A stretch of 64,000 nt of DNA from Cryobacterium psychrophilum (lineage in GTDB: Bacteria > Actinomycetota > Actinomycetes > Actinomycetales > Microbacteriaceae). The translations under genes were made by a program, and so were the position numbers. Every line of letters begins with the position of its first letter. Within the stretch, counting starts at the first letter, position 1. The stretch lies in contig NZ_SODI01000001.1 in NCBI RefSeq assembly GCF_004365915.1, positions 1,116,001-1,180,000 on the forward strand, read 5' to 3'. Below are positions 7,718 through 17,202 of the stretch, piece by piece. The notes below the pieces were generated by a model. The model was given only the letters and a program-made list of their open reading frames with translations, was not told the origin of the DNA and made no database searches.

Positions 7718-9202
7718 ATGACCGCTTTGTCACAAGCCCCCACCCGCGCGGACTCCCCCGCCGCCGAACGGTCGCTGACCGGATCGCTCGGCACCGCAGC
7801 CATTGTCATGATGGTGGTCGCCGCCGCCGCGCCGCTCACCGTTGTCGGTGGAGCCGCCCCGCTGGGCATTCTGCTCGGCAACGGTGTTGGTTTTCCGGCG
7901 ATGTACGCAATCTCAGCAGTCGTGCTGTTTCTGTTCGCTGTCGGCCTCTCGGCGATGACCCGGCATGTTCCGAAGCCGGGCGCATTCTTCACCTTTGTCG
8001 GCTACGGTCTGGGGCGACCGGCCGGCCTCGCCACGGCATTTCTTGCCCTGCTCACCTACACCGCCATCCAGGTCTCGGTGCACGGCTACGTCGGCTACAT
8101 TCTCTCGGTCACCGTGACAGGGCTGGGCGGCCCCGATCTGCCCTGGTATCTGTACTCCCTCGCAACGATTCTGCTGGTCGGTATTCTCGGGTACCGTCAC
8201 ATCGATCTGAGCTCGAAGGTTCTCGGGGTGCTTTTGGTCGCCGAGGTCGCGATTGTTCTGGCCCTGGTTGCCGCCGTGACTTTTTCGGGTGGCCCTGAGG
8301 GGCTCTCGCTCGCTCCATTCGAGCCAAACAACGTACTGTCCGGTTCGCCCGGCATCGGCCTGATGTTCGCCATCGCCGCTTTCATCGGCTTCGAAGCGAC
8401 CGCAATCTTTCGCGACGAGGCCAAGGACCCGGCGCGCACGATTCCCCGCGCCACGTACATCGCCGTGATCGGTATCGGCGTCTTCTATACTCTTGCCTCG
8501 TGGTCACTGGTCATGGCGTGGGGTCCGAGCGGTGTTCTCGCCCAGGCAGCAGAAGACCCGGGGGCGATGATCCTGATCACGACGCTCAAATTCCTCGGCC
8601 CGATCGGCGAGGTGATTATGAACGTGCTTCTGATCACGAGCATGTTCGCCTGCGTCCTGTCGTTTCACAACGTCATCACCCGCTACCAGCACTCCATGTC
8701 AAACGCGAAGGTGCTCCCCGACGTGCTCGGTTCCGTGCACCACAAGCACTTCGCCCCCCACGTGTCGTCGGTCGTGCAGACCACGACGGCGGCCGTACTC
8801 GTCGCCATTTTCGCTGTGCTCGGCCTCGACCCGGTACTTGAAGTCTTCACCTGGTTCGCCGGCGTCGCCACCCTCGCCATCGCCATCCTGATGGCCATCA
8901 CGAGCCTCGCCGTGATCGTGTTCTTCGCCCGTACCGGCACCGACAAACGCATCTGGAACACCAAGATTGCTCCGGCACTCGGGCTGATCGGGCTTGCCGG
9001 TTCGGCCGTCGTCATCGCCGTGAACTTTCCGATGCTCGTCAGCGATGTGAATGCCGACGGCGCTCCCGCCTTCGGAATGGTCAGCGCTGTGCTTCTCGGG
9101 ATCATCGTGCTCTTCCCTGCGATCGGCCTCGTTCAGGCCGCTGTGCTCAAGCGCACCGACCGGGTTGCCTACGACAACATGACGGAGGCGATCAGCGGAT
9201 AG
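7718..9202 (+). CDS. APC-superfamily permease next to the amine oxidase
   Basis: A 494-aa membrane permease with about 12 hydrophobic segments. The first segment contains VVAAAAPLTVVGGAAPLG and segment 6 contains FIGFEATAIFRDEAKDPART. Both are hallmarks of the APC amino acid/polyamine group. A GGAG ribosome site precedes the ATG. The copper amine oxidase gene begins 56 bp downstream on the same strand, so the pair is probably one operon that imports and oxidises a primary amine. It is similar in size to the divergent permease at 6005-7480 but not a close copy. Having both suggests two different substrates or directions of transport. Confidence 0.9.
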   Translation: MTALSQAPTRADSPAAERSLTGSLGTAAIVMMVVAAAAPLTVVGGAAPLGILLGNGVGFPAMYAISAVVLFLFAVGLSAMTRHVPKPGAFFTFVGYGLGRPAGLATAFLALLTYTAIQVSVHGYVGYILSVTVTGLGGPDLPWYLYSLATILLVGILGYRHIDLSSKVLGVLLVAEVAIVLALVAAVTFSGGPEGLSLAPFEPNNVLSGSPGIGLMFAIAAFIGFEATAIFRDEAKDPARTIPRATYIAVIGIGVFYTLASWSLVMAWGPSGVLAQAAEDPGAMILITTLKFLGPIGEVIMNVLLITSMFACVLSFHNVITRYQHSMSNAKVLPDVLGSVHHKHFAPHVSSVVQTTTAAVLVAIFAVLGLDPVLEVFTWFAGVATLAIAILMAITSLAVIVFFARTGTDKRIWNTKIAPALGLIGLAGSAVVIAVNFPMLVSDVNADGAPAFGMVSAVLLGIIVLFPAIGLVQAAVLKRTDRVAYDNMTEAISG

Positions 9203-9258
9203 CCGACAACCGCCCAGACCACCTGCACTCGCTCATCCGCACCATTTCAGGAGAACGC

Positions 9259-11280
9259 ATGACCATCACCGATCTTGACCTGTCCACACACGCGCCGACG
9301 CCCGGCGACCCGACGCATCCGCTGTCGAGCCTGAACGCGGCCGAGTTCACGGCCGTTCGCGACATCATCACCAGCTCAACCAGCTTCACCGAGACCACCC
9401 GCTTCGTTTACGTTGGCCTCGAAGAGCCGCACAAACGCGACGTGCTCGCCTGGCAGGCGAAAACCGCTCCGCGACCGGAGCGCCGGGTGCGGGTTATGTT
9501 GCTCGACATGACCACGGGGCATTCCACGGACAATGTCGTGTCGCTCGCCACCGGTACGATCGTTTCAACTGCGGTGCTCGATGGTTCGACCGGTCAGTTG
9601 CCGGTGCTGATCGCGGAATTCGACGCCATCGCCGACATCGTCGCCGAAGACCCTCGCTGGGTTGCCGCCCTCGAGGCCCGTGGAACGAGCATCACCGAGG
9701 TCGTCGTGGTGCCCTTGTCTGCGGGATACTACGACTACCCCGAAGAAATCGGCCGACGCATCGTGCGCGTGCTCGCGTTTCGTCAGGGCTACCCCGAAGA
9801 TCACCCGTGGGCGCACCCGGTCGACGGGCTCAGCGCGTACGTTGACACGGCCCGTCGCACGATCACCCGACTGATCGACTCGGCCGTGCTCGAGATTCCC
9901 GCCGAAAGCGGCAACTTCGACGACCCGGCCGTGCAGGGTGCCCCTCTGACCACCCTCAAACCGATCGTTATCACCCAGCCGGAGGGGCCGAGCTTCACCG
10001 TGGACGGCGAGTGGGTCAGCTGGGCGAACTGGAAGTTCCAGGTGGGCTTCGATACCCGAGAAGGCCTCGTGCTACGTCAGCTCTCCTTCACCGATGCCGG
10101 CGAAGAACGGCCCATCATCTACCGAGCCTCGATCAACGAAATGCTCGTTCCCTATGGCGACCCGTCACCCGTGCGGTTCTGGCAGAACTATTTCGACACC
10201 GGAGAATATCTCTACGGTCGGTTCACGAACTCTCTCGCGCTCGGCTGCGACTGCGTCGGGGAGATCAAATACTTCGACGCCGTGCTCGCCGATGAACTGG
10301 GCAATCCGTTCACGATCAAGAACGGCATCTGCATGCACGAGGAGGACGTGGGCACCCTCTGGAAGCACGGCGATATGTTCACCGGTTCCAACGAGGTCCG
10401 GCGCCAGCGCCGCCTGGTGATCAGCTTCTTCACCACCGTCGGCAACTACGACTATGGCTTCTACTGGTATCTCAGCCTCGACGGAACGATCGAGTGCGAG
10501 GCCAAACTCACCGGCGTGCTTTTCACCTCGGCTTACCCCGGCGTGGCGAGCCCGACTGCGACGGATGAGCCCGGCACCGACTACCCGTATGCCAGCGAGG
10601 TTGCACCCGGCCTCGGCGCGCCGTACCACCAGCACCTGTTCAGCGCCCGCCTCGACATGATGGTCGACGGGATCTCGAATGCCGTCGATGAGGTCGATGC
10701 GCAACGACTGCCCATGGGCCCAGGAAACGAGCACGGCAACGCGTTCACCAAGAAAGTGACGCGGCTGGGCAGCGAGCTGGAGTCTGGGCGGGTGGCCGAC
10801 GCATCCGTTGCCCGGGCCTGGCACATTGTGAACACCGAGAAGACCAACCGTCTCGGCCGTCCGACCGGTTATGTACTCTACCCCGAGGCGGCGCCGACGC
10901 TTATGGCCGACGCTGGCTCGAGCATCGCCACGCGTGCCGAGTTCGCCACGAAACACCTGTTCGTCAGCCAGTACGATCCGGCCGAGCAGTATGCGGCGGG
11001 CGACTTCGTGCACCAGAATCCGGGCGGGGACGGCGTCACGAAGTACATCGCCGGTGACCGTTCGATCGACGGCGAAGACATCGTGTTGTGGCACACGTTC
11101 GGTCCGACGCACTTTCCCCGGATCGAGGACTGGCCGGTCATGCCGGTGGACTATGCCAGGTTCACTCTCAAGCCGTACGGCTTCTTCGGAAAGAACCCGG
11201 CCATGAACATTCCGGCGAATGAGCCCACCGAGCACTGTTCCACCGGGGGTGCCGTTCACGCGTGCGCTGGCGACCAGTAG
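9259..11280 (+). CDS. Copper-containing primary amine oxidase
   Basis: Oxidises a primary amine to aldehyde, ammonia and H2O2 using copper and the self-made topaquinone cofactor (EC 1.4.3.21 group). The protein is 673 aa, full length for a bacterial enzyme. The cofactor tyrosine is Tyr397 in VGNYDY. The catalytic base is Asp313 in YFDTGEY. The copper ligands are His457 and His459 in HQH, and His618 in THFPR. The Asp-to-Tyr spacing of 84 residues equals that of the Arthrobacter globiformis enzyme. No signal peptide is visible, so it is probably cytoplasmic. It is preceded by AGGAG and follows an APC permease. Candidate substrates are phenethylamine, tyramine or histamine; sequence alone does not decide. 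Confidence 0.96.
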   Translation: MTITDLDLSTHAPTPGDPTHPLSSLNAAEFTAVRDIITSSTSFTETTRFVYVGLEEPHKRDVLAWQAKTAPRPERRVRVMLLDMTTGHSTDNVVSLATGTIVSTAVLDGSTGQLPVLIAEFDAIADIVAEDPRWVAALEARGTSITEVVVVPLSAGYYDYPEEIGRRIVRVLAFRQGYPEDHPWAHPVDGLSAYVDTARRTITRLIDSAVLEIPAESGNFDDPAVQGAPLTTLKPIVITQPEGPSFTVDGEWVSWANWKFQVGFDTREGLVLRQLSFTDAGEERPIIYRASINEMLVPYGDPSPVRFWQNYFDTGEYLYGRFTNSLALGCDCVGEIKYFDAVLADELGNPFTIKNGICMHEEDVGTLWKHGDMFTGSNEVRRQRRLVISFFTTVGNYDYGFYWYLSLDGTIECEAKLTGVLFTSAYPGVASPTATDEPGTDYPYASEVAPGLGAPYHQHLFSARLDMMVDGISNAVDEVDAQRLPMGPGNEHGNAFTKKVTRLGSELESGRVADASVARAWHIVNTEKTNRLGRPTGYVLYPEAAPTLMADAGSSIATRAEFATKHLFVSQYDPAEQYAAGDFVHQNPGGDGVTKYIAGDRSIDGEDIVLWHTFGPTHFPRIEDWPVMPVDYARFTLKPYGFFGKNPAMNIPANEPTEHCSTGGAVHACAGDQ

Positions 11281-11292
11281 ACCGGTAAGGCG

Positions 11293-11823
11293 ATGACCCT
11301 CGACCTGCTTCGCGGGCTCATGCTCGCCGCGGTCGGGGTGAATGCCTGCTGCCTCCTCGGCAGCAGGCATTCTCGCAACACCGTGACGATCGTATCGACA
11401 GTGCTGATGACTGCGGCGATGATCGACGTGAGTTTTGCCCTCCTGGGCATTCCACCACTTGCATGGACGTGCCTGCTCCTGGCCTGGAGCATGCTCTGCG
11501 CCGCAGCGCTGCGGCGTCGGACGGCAAATACGGCCACGCCAACGTCAACACACGCCGGTAACCACCAGCTGCACCACCTGCTCGGCCTCATTGTGCTGGG
11601 CGGGCAGTTGGCGGGACATCCCGCAGCAGCGACTGCGGTACGTACCGGGGCGCATTCCCACTCGTCATCCCTATTGCTGGCAGTTGTCGTTGCCGGAGCA
11701 GCGGCCTACACCCTCTGGTCGCTCGCCTTGCTGCTGCACACGCGGCAGCCCCGCTCGGAGCGGGGCGCCCTCGCGAGCATGTCCGCCATGACCGTCTGCA
11801 TGGGGCTGATGCCCTTTCTGTGA
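11293..11823 (+). CDS. Small membrane protein downstream of the amine oxidase
   Basis: I do not recognise a named family with certainty. The 176-aa product has about five hydrophobic segments, a His-rich loop (HAGNHQLHHLLG, then GAHSHSS) and a Met-rich C-terminus (MSAMTVCMGLMPFL). It starts 12 nt after the amine-oxidase stop and is on the same strand, with AAGG before the ATG, so cotranscription is likely. The general pattern resembles actinobacterial DUF5134-type membrane proteins. The His and Met clusters suggest a possible copper link, perhaps supplying the oxidase. That is inference only. Confidence 0.7.
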   Translation: MTLDLLRGLMLAAVGVNACCLLGSRHSRNTVTIVSTVLMTAAMIDVSFALLGIPPLAWTCLLLAWSMLCAAALRRRTANTATPTSTHAGNHQLHHLLGLIVLGGQLAGHPAAATAVRTGAHSHSSSLLLAVVVAGAAAYTLWSLALLLHTRQPRSERGALASMSAMTVCMGLMPFL

Positions 11824-11932
11824 ATGACGGGCGCCACCCAAACCCCCAATCTGCTCCCGCTTCGCGGCCGTCAATCGTTTTCCGGGACTCAAACGGGTTA
11901 GATGGATTAAACGACAAATTGAGGGAGCACTC

Positions 11933-12886
11933 ATGGCACACGTCTACCCGATCGTGACCGTGCCCGACCTCACCGGGACCCTGACCGTGATCACCGGCGC
12001 GAACAGCGGTCTCGGCTTCGGACTCACCTCCCGGGTCGCTGCGGCCGGCGGCGAGGTGATCCTCGCCGTACGCAACCTCGAGAAGGGTGAAGCGGCGATC
12101 GCTCGGATTCGCGAGCAGACTCCGACGGCAAGCCTCAGCCTGCGTCGCCTTGACCTGGCCAGCCTCGCCAGCGTCGCCGAATTCGGCGCCCAGTTATCCA
12201 GCGAAGGCCGCCCGATCAACGTGCTCATCAACAACGCCGGCATCATGATGGCGCCCCAGCGAAACACGACCGAAGACGGTCTGGAACTGCAGTTCGGCAC
12301 CAATCACCTCGGTCATTTCGCTCTCACCGCGCACCTGATGCCTCTGCTGCGCTCCGCCGGAACCAGCCGCGTTGTGAGTCTCTCGAGCCTCATCGCCCGT
12401 TCGGGGCGCCTCGACTTCAACGACCTGCAGGGCATTCGCTACTCGCCGACGCGCGCCTACGGGCTCTCGAAGCTGGCCACGCTCATGTTTGCGCGAGAGC
12501 TCAACCGCCGCAGCGTCGCTGCCGGGTGGGGAATCCGCAGTATTGCCGCCCACCCGGGCGCAACGCTGACGAACCTGCAGGTGACCGGGCCCACCCATGG
12601 CGGGGCCTCCGCACGCCTCATGCGGGGCTTCATCGGGGCGACGCGGGGCGTTGGCTGGATGTGGCAGCACATTCCAGAGGGCATCCTCCCCGCCCTCTAC
12701 GCCGCGACCGACCCGCACGCGGCCGGCGGAGGCTTCTACGGACCCGATGGTTTCGGCGAGCTGACCGGCGGCCCGGCCCCCGCACGCATTCCCGCACGCG
12801 CACTCAACGACGCCGACGCCGAGCGGCTGTGGCGCGCCTCGGAGCACCTCACCCGCATGGAGTTTCCGCACAACGTTCCCGTCTGA
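11933..12886 (+). CDS. Short-chain dehydrogenase (retinol-dehydrogenase-like)
   Basis: NAD(P)-dependent oxidoreductase of the classical-type SDR fold, 317 aa. It has the nucleotide motif TGANSGLG near residue 22, NNAGIM near residue 100, and the catalytic pair in AYGLSKLA (YxxxK). The long C-terminal extension after the catalytic domain is typical of the retinol dehydrogenase/WWOX-like subgroup used for varied substrates in actinobacteria. GAGGGAG lies a few nt before the ATG. It is a single gene flanked by the amine locus and a convergent hydrolase. The substrate is unknown. Confidence 0.9.
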   Translation: MAHVYPIVTVPDLTGTLTVITGANSGLGFGLTSRVAAAGGEVILAVRNLEKGEAAIARIREQTPTASLSLRRLDLASLASVAEFGAQLSSEGRPINVLINNAGIMMAPQRNTTEDGLELQFGTNHLGHFALTAHLMPLLRSAGTSRVVSLSSLIARSGRLDFNDLQGIRYSPTRAYGLSKLATLMFARELNRRSVAAGWGIRSIAAHPGATLTNLQVTGPTHGGASARLMRGFIGATRGVGWMWQHIPEGILPALYAATDPHAAGGGFYGPDGFGELTGGPAPARIPARALNDADAERLWRASEHLTRMEFPHNVPV

Positions 12887-12920
12887 CCCGAGCCTCGGGG
12901 CGTGGGCTCCCCGGCACGAT

Positions 12921-13823
12921 TCAGCTGCTGCCGGTCGCCGGTTCCGCAGCACGGTCGGGGTCTGCGGTATCCGCTTCGATGACGCGCACGAGAACCCGCG
13001 CGAGGCCCCGGCGAATGATGTGGTCGTTCGCCTCGACGCGGTGCATGGTGACATGGCGCATGCGCTCGATCACGGTGAGACTGCCGGGGGCGATGAACTG
13101 GTCGAGCGCGCCGTAGACCACGTCGACGGGCAAGTGCAGGCTCGCGACGTCGCTCACGACGGTCTGCGACTCGATGCAGTGCTCGAGCGATTTGACGAAC
13201 GGCGTCCACGTCTTCGTGGTGATCTGGAAGACGCCCCTGGGCAGCAGGCGCGAGATGATCGCGGCGTTGGCGAGCGTGAAATCCCGGTTGGTTCGCAGAT
13301 AGTCGTAGGCACGCAGGTAGGCCGCGACCCTGGCGCGTACGCGCGCATCACCGATGTCTTGCGGAGACGTGTAGACCGGAGGTCCGACGAGCACGAGCCG
13401 GCGTACCGGCCCCTGGCGAGCGAGCCGATTCCAGAGGGATCTCCCGGTGCCGCGCCGGTTCAGAGCGGCGTAGCGGGTGCCGATGAGGCTTCCAAGCGAG
13501 TGCCCGACCAACAGGAAGGGCTCGTGAATCTTCAGTGAGCGGATGGTCGCGGCCAGCGCTCGCACATGATCCTCAAGCCGATACTCACACCCGTCCGGTG
13601 CCGGCGACTCCCCGAAACCCAGGATATCGATGGCGATAACCCGATGTTGTGTCACGAGAAGCGGGATCACGTCTTGAAATGTCACCGACGAGGAGGCGAT
13701 CCCGTGAACGAGGATAACGACGGGGCCGGAACCCTGATCCGCCGCAATGTGCAGGATCGGCGTACGGCGGAAGGATGGACGGAAGGGCCGATCCTGCCGG
13801 CTACCCACCGTCCACCTCTTCAT
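12921..13823 (-). CDS. Alpha/beta hydrolase
   Basis: A 300-aa alpha/beta-fold hydrolase. The oxyanion motif is in VILVHGIASS and the nucleophile is the serine of VGHSLGS. The acid is probably in VDVVYGALDQF, and the His lies in the C-terminal VEANDHII region. No signal peptide is evident. It converges with the SDR gene at 11933-12886. On the other side it is followed by a tiny acidic-basic protein in the same orientation, whose stop lies only 3 bp upstream of the hydrolase start, suggesting one transcript. It resembles the broad epoxide hydrolase/haloalkane/ester hydrolase group, and the reaction cannot be assigned. Confidence 0.88.
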   Translation of the reverse strand: MKRWTVGSRQDRPFRPSFRRTPILHIAADQGSGPVVILVHGIASSSVTFQDVIPLLVTQHRVIAIDILGFGESPAPDGCEYRLEDHVRALAATIRSLKIHEPFLLVGHSLGSLIGTRYAALNRRGTGRSLWNRLARQGPVRRLVLVGPPVYTSPQDIGDARVRARVAAYLRAYDYLRTNRDFTLANAAIISRLLPRGVFQITTKTWTPFVKSLEHCIESQTVVSDVASLHLPVDVVYGALDQFIAPGSLTVIERMRHVTMHRVEANDHIIRRGLARVLVRVIEADTADPDRAAEPATGSS

Positions 13824-13826
13824 GTA

Positions 13827-14027
13827 TTAAGTATCGTTGCGAAGTTCATTTTTGTAGTCATTCTTCGCCTTGGTGGCGTCGCGTTCGGCCTCGGCCTGCT
13901 TCACCTTGGCGTCGGCCTTGCCCTCCTCGACCCTGTCTTCAACCGTGTCGCGAGCGTCGTCGACCGCACGACCAATCCTCTTACCGGTGGCGTCGAGCGC
14001 ATCCTTGGCGTCGTCTACGATTCCCAT
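13827..14027 (-). CDS. Small highly charged stress-like protein (66 aa)
   Basis: The 66-aa product begins MGIVDDAKDALDATGKRIG and is almost entirely charged and helical, with repeated Asp/Glu/Lys/Ala and no hydrophobic core. It resembles CsbD- or LEA-like small stress proteins in composition, though the CsbD signature is not complete. The start is fixed by an excellent ribosome site, GGGAGGA, a few nt before ATG 14027. Upstream in-frame sequence is not protein-like. It precedes the alpha/beta hydrolase with 3 bp between them. A role in general stress or desiccation is plausible but not shown. Confidence 0.75.
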   Translation of the reverse strand: MGIVDDAKDALDATGKRIGRAVDDARDTVEDRVEEGKADAKVKQAEAERDATKAKNDYKNELRNDT

Positions 14028-14194
14028 GGGTTCCTCCCAGATATACGAGTTGCAGTGGACAGTGGTGCTGCCGTCTACGCGTGAGCGTGGCCGACCCAAT
14101 GACCATACTTCGAGACACCCAATCGAGTCTGAATTGTGATGCGTCTCCCAGAAATCGGGCAGACACGGGCGCTCCCAAGGGGAATACTTTAAAT

Positions 14195-15070
14195 ATGAGA
14201 CGATCCTGGACACGCACCGGAGCACTGACCGCGGTCGTTCTCACGGCGCTTCTCCTAGCCGGCTGCACCGCCAATGGCGGCGGCTCCAGCAGCCCCAGTG
14301 AAGGCGGCGCGCCAAATGTGGGCGTGATCGAGCCGGGGGTCAGAGACGAAACCACAGGCTTCGCCGCTGACGGAATGACCAGCGAGGTGAAGACGTCCAA
14401 TCGCGACGTTGTGACGACCGGGTCGGTGTCGATAACCGTGCCGGACCCGATCAAGTCCGCCCAGTCGGCTGTGACCCTCACCGAGCAGGCCGGCGGCCGG
14501 GTGGATTCCCGAAACGAGATGCCCGCGACCGACAACCAGGCGGCGAGCGCAACACTGAGGCTGCGCATCCCCGCGGATGCCCTCGATCACACGCTCATCG
14601 AGCTCAAGGCGCTCGGCACGGTGAATTACGTGTCACTCAATGCCACCGACGTGACCCAACAGACCAAAGACCTCGACGCGCGGATCACCGCGCTGCAGAC
14701 GTCGGTTGACCGGCTCCTCTCCCTCATGAGCGCCGCAAGCGACACCACCGACCTGATTACAATCGAGGACGCACTGTCCAGCCGGCAGGCAGACCTGGAG
14801 AGCCTGATCTCGCAGCGCAACCTGCTCGCGGACCAGATCGACTACTCCACGATCACGCTGGATCTCTATGAGGACGGCATCGTGGCCCCCGGTGCCCCCG
14901 GCGATTTCTGGAGCGGGGTCGTCGCGGGCTGGCTCGCCCTCGTCAACACGGTCGGGGCGGTCGTCGTGGCCCTCGGCGTGGCTCTTCCCTGGATCGGCGC
15001 GATCGTGATTGTGGGGCTGATTGTGCTCCTGATCGTGCGCTTGTTCACGCGGAGGCGCAACGCTGCGTAG
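14195..15070 (+). CDS. DUF4349 lipoprotein
   Basis: Membrane-anchored envelope protein of 291 aa. It starts with a lipoprotein signal ending in LLLAGC. A Ser/Gly linker follows, then a DUF4349 domain: DVVTTGSVSITVPDP, the helical hairpin LDARITALQTSVDRLLSLM, and SLISQRNLLADQIDYSTITL. A C-terminal membrane segment and a basic tail (RLFTRRRNAA) close the protein. This is the standard architecture of the family, whose function is not established. The start at 14195 follows AAGGGGA by about 10 nt. Longer upstream frames are unlikely. It is divergent from the small charged protein. Confidence 0.88.
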   Translation: MRRSWTRTGALTAVVLTALLLAGCTANGGGSSSPSEGGAPNVGVIEPGVRDETTGFAADGMTSEVKTSNRDVVTTGSVSITVPDPIKSAQSAVTLTEQAGGRVDSRNEMPATDNQAASATLRLRIPADALDHTLIELKALGTVNYVSLNATDVTQQTKDLDARITALQTSVDRLLSLMSAASDTTDLITIEDALSSRQADLESLISQRNLLADQIDYSTITLDLYEDGIVAPGAPGDFWSGVVAGWLALVNTVGAVVVALGVALPWIGAIVIVGLIVLLIVRLFTRRRNAA

Positions 15071-15180
15071 GCTTGGCTAGTGCTTGAGTTTTCCTTATCT
15101 GTACCCCTGCCCGCGGCGAGTCGCGCGCACACTGATCTTGTCGGTTCCGCCGTGGCGTTCAGCCACTCGGGCGCTGCCCG

Positions 15181-16524
15181 ATGAACGACCTCACCGGGGC
15201 CATTCCGCTCGATCACGCGGCCTACACGCGAGCGGTCCTCGACCTCACTATGCGCCTCGCCGAGGTGATCTTCACCGCCGGTGCTGGTGCGGAAGACGCG
15301 ACCGCTGCGATGGAAGCACTCACCCGGGCCTACGGCCTCAAGGGCACGGACGCGAACATCACGCACACGATCATCACGCTCACGATGGAAGACCAGTCCA
15401 CCCACGAGTCCATCACCCGCAGCCGAAACGTGAAGTACCGCACGCTCGACTACACCAAGCTCACTCTCACGTCTGAGTTGATCGCCGAGCTCATCGAGCA
15501 CCCGGTGGACATCGCAGAGGCCCGCAAACGCCTCGCCATCATCGTCAGTTCGAAGCCGCAGGTCACCGTGCGCTACCGCCGCCTCGGCTGGAGCATCGTC
15601 GGTTTCGGCGCCGCAGCGCTGATCGGTGGTGGCCCGGTCGTGATGATCGCGGCCTTCATCGCAACCTATTTCATCGACCTCATCACGTCGACCCTCGCGA
15701 ACCGTCAGGTTCCCCTGTTCTATCAGACGGTCGCCGGCGGGGCCATCGGCCCCCTGTCCGCCGGGGTCGTGCATTTCATCGAGCCCACGGCCAATTCCTC
15801 GATCGTCGTGGTCGCGACGATCATCATGCTCCTGGCCGGGGTCACGACGTTCGGCGCCGTACACGACACCCTCTCGGGCTTCTACCTCACGGGAACCGCT
15901 CGAATGGTGGAGGCCGTACTCATCACCGGCGGGCTCGTCACCGGTGTGGCCGGAGCATCGTTGTTCGTGAGCCGCTTCGGACTCGACCTCAGTGTGGAGT
16001 CGCGCTGGCAGCCGACGTTCCTTGACCTGCCCCTGCTGCTGGCGGCATCCGTCGTGATCGTCATCGGATTCGCTCTTGCGGTTCAGGTGCCGTGGCGTGC
16101 CTTCTGGGTCGTGTGCCTGCTCGGCGCCCTCGCGGAATTCCTCTACCTGCTCGGCGCCCTCGCGGGTTTCGGCCTGGTGTGGGCCTCGGGGATCAGCGCG
16201 ATCGGCGTGGGCCTCGCGGCCTCGGTCGCCGCGCGCCTGGTGCGGACGCCGCCGCTCGTCATCGTGGTCACGGCCCTCGTGCCGCTCGTTCCAGGACTGA
16301 TTCTATTTCGGGGGCTGCTCCAGCTCTCCAACGGCGATATCAACGGACTGCTGAACCTGTTGACAGCCGCCGCGGTGGCGCTCGCCCTCGCAGCCGGCGC
16401 CATCCTGGCCCAGTACGTCGTTCAATACGTGTGGGGCCCCGCACGGCGCCTGCAACGACGGTTCGTGGGACCGCTCATGGCCCTGCCGGTTCGTTTGAGT
16501 CGTACCGGCGCCAAGCGCATCTAG
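15181..16524 (+). CDS. thrE: ThrE-family threonine/serine exporter
   Basis: Inner-membrane exporter of 447 aa belonging to the ThrE family (DUF1212 followed by a ThrE_2/DUF3815 part). The cytoplasmic N-terminal half has the conserved pattern RLAEVIFTAGAGAEDATAAM and repeated short helices up to about residue 135. About ten hydrophobic segments follow, including AGGAIGPLSAGVVHF and VTALVPLVPGLILFRGL. The last of these is the conserved PLVPG motif of the second unit. The family is known from Corynebacterium glutamicum, where it exports threonine and serine. The gene is monocistronic here. The exact substrate is inferred from the family. Confidence 0.9.
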   Translation: MNDLTGAIPLDHAAYTRAVLDLTMRLAEVIFTAGAGAEDATAAMEALTRAYGLKGTDANITHTIITLTMEDQSTHESITRSRNVKYRTLDYTKLTLTSELIAELIEHPVDIAEARKRLAIIVSSKPQVTVRYRRLGWSIVGFGAAALIGGGPVVMIAAFIATYFIDLITSTLANRQVPLFYQTVAGGAIGPLSAGVVHFIEPTANSSIVVVATIIMLLAGVTTFGAVHDTLSGFYLTGTARMVEAVLITGGLVTGVAGASLFVSRFGLDLSVESRWQPTFLDLPLLLAASVVIVIGFALAVQVPWRAFWVVCLLGALAEFLYLLGALAGFGLVWASGISAIGVGLAASVAARLVRTPPLVIVVTALVPLVPGLILFRGLLQLSNGDINGLLNLLTAAAVALALAAGAILAQYVVQYVWGPARRLQRRFVGPLMALPVRLSRTGAKRI

Positions 16525-16529
16525 CCGGG

Positions 16530-16775
16530 TCAGTTCGGAACGTCGGGTTCGGGGTCGGCCTCGACGTCGGTCTCCTCGTGGAACCGGTACGGAACCGGCT
16601 CCTCGGTCTCGTGACCGCGCCGGTAGCTGCGCATGATCACGTTGCCGTCATCCACGGCCTCAAGAACGACGGAATCCTGATACTCGCCGTCCACGTATTC
16701 GAGGTCGAGTTCCAGGCCGCCCGCGATGGGGTTGGGGCCGTACAGAACGGCCCTGTAGGTGGCGATACCAGTCAT
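16530..16775 (-). CDS. Small acidic hypothetical protein (81 aa)
   Basis: No family recognised. The 81-aa product has a beta-rich first half (TYRAVLYGPNPIAGGLELDL) and a strongly acidic C-terminus ending DVEADPEPDVPN. No membrane segment or signal is present. A strong purine-rich site (GGAAGAGGG) lies just before the ATG, and codon usage matches the neighbours, so the gene is likely real. It converges with thrE, with 5 bp between the two stops. Confidence 0.65.
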   Translation of the reverse strand: MTGIATYRAVLYGPNPIAGGLELDLEYVDGEYQDSVVLEAVDDGNVIMRSYRRGHETEEPVPYRFHEETDVEADPEPDVPN

Positions 16776-16993
16776 GGTCCCTCTTCCTTCTCGTGCGCCC
16801 TGTGCTGATCAGGGGCGCCGCGTGCACCGCCAGCATACGACGACGACAAGCGGATGCACAGGGTCATTTTCAGCCACTTCGGGATTCAGTGCCTTTCATC
16901 AGTGTTTTCCTTGGAATGCAGTGGTGTCGGCCAGGTCGTTTCCGCGTATTCTTCATGTGACGGGTCCGCAAGGCTCACTGCGAAGGAGTGCAC

Positions 16994-17116
16994 ATGGCTG
17001 ACAAATCACCAAAGAAAGATGCGACCAAGAAGGTCGCTGACAAGTCGCTGAAGGAGAAGAGGGCCGACAAGAAGGCCAAGTCTGAAGAGACCGCCTCCCG
17101 GGCTCGTAAGAGCTAG
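16994..17116 (+). CDS. Tiny Lys-rich protein (40 aa)
   Basis: A 40-codon gene starting ATG 16994 after a clear GAAGGAG site. The product opens MADKSPKKDATKKVADK and is about one third lysine with scattered Glu, Asp and Ser. It has no hydrophobic stretch. Similar short Lys/Ala-rich proteins are found across Microbacteriaceae. A terminator-like hairpin with a T-run follows at 17142-17175, which supports a separate transcript. The function is unknown. Nucleic-acid binding or a role as a disordered stress protein are possibilities. Confidence 0.72.
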   Translation: MADKSPKKDATKKVADKSLKEKRADKKAKSEETASRARKS

Positions 17117-17141
17117 GTTCTTTCTCCCTGACATAGCATCG

Positions 17142-17175
17142 AAGGTGTCGCCACGCTTGTGGCGGCACCTTTTTG
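17142..17175 (+). terminator. Intrinsic terminator after the Lys-rich small gene
   Basis: AAGGTGTCGCC pairs with GGCGGCACCTT (one G-T wobble) around an 8-nt loop, and the stem runs into TTTTT. It ends the small gene 26 bp upstream and insulates the AlaX-type gene that starts at 17203. Confidence 0.85.
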
Positions 17176-17202
17176 TTGTCCTGCCCCACTGAAAGGCCCG
17201 TC

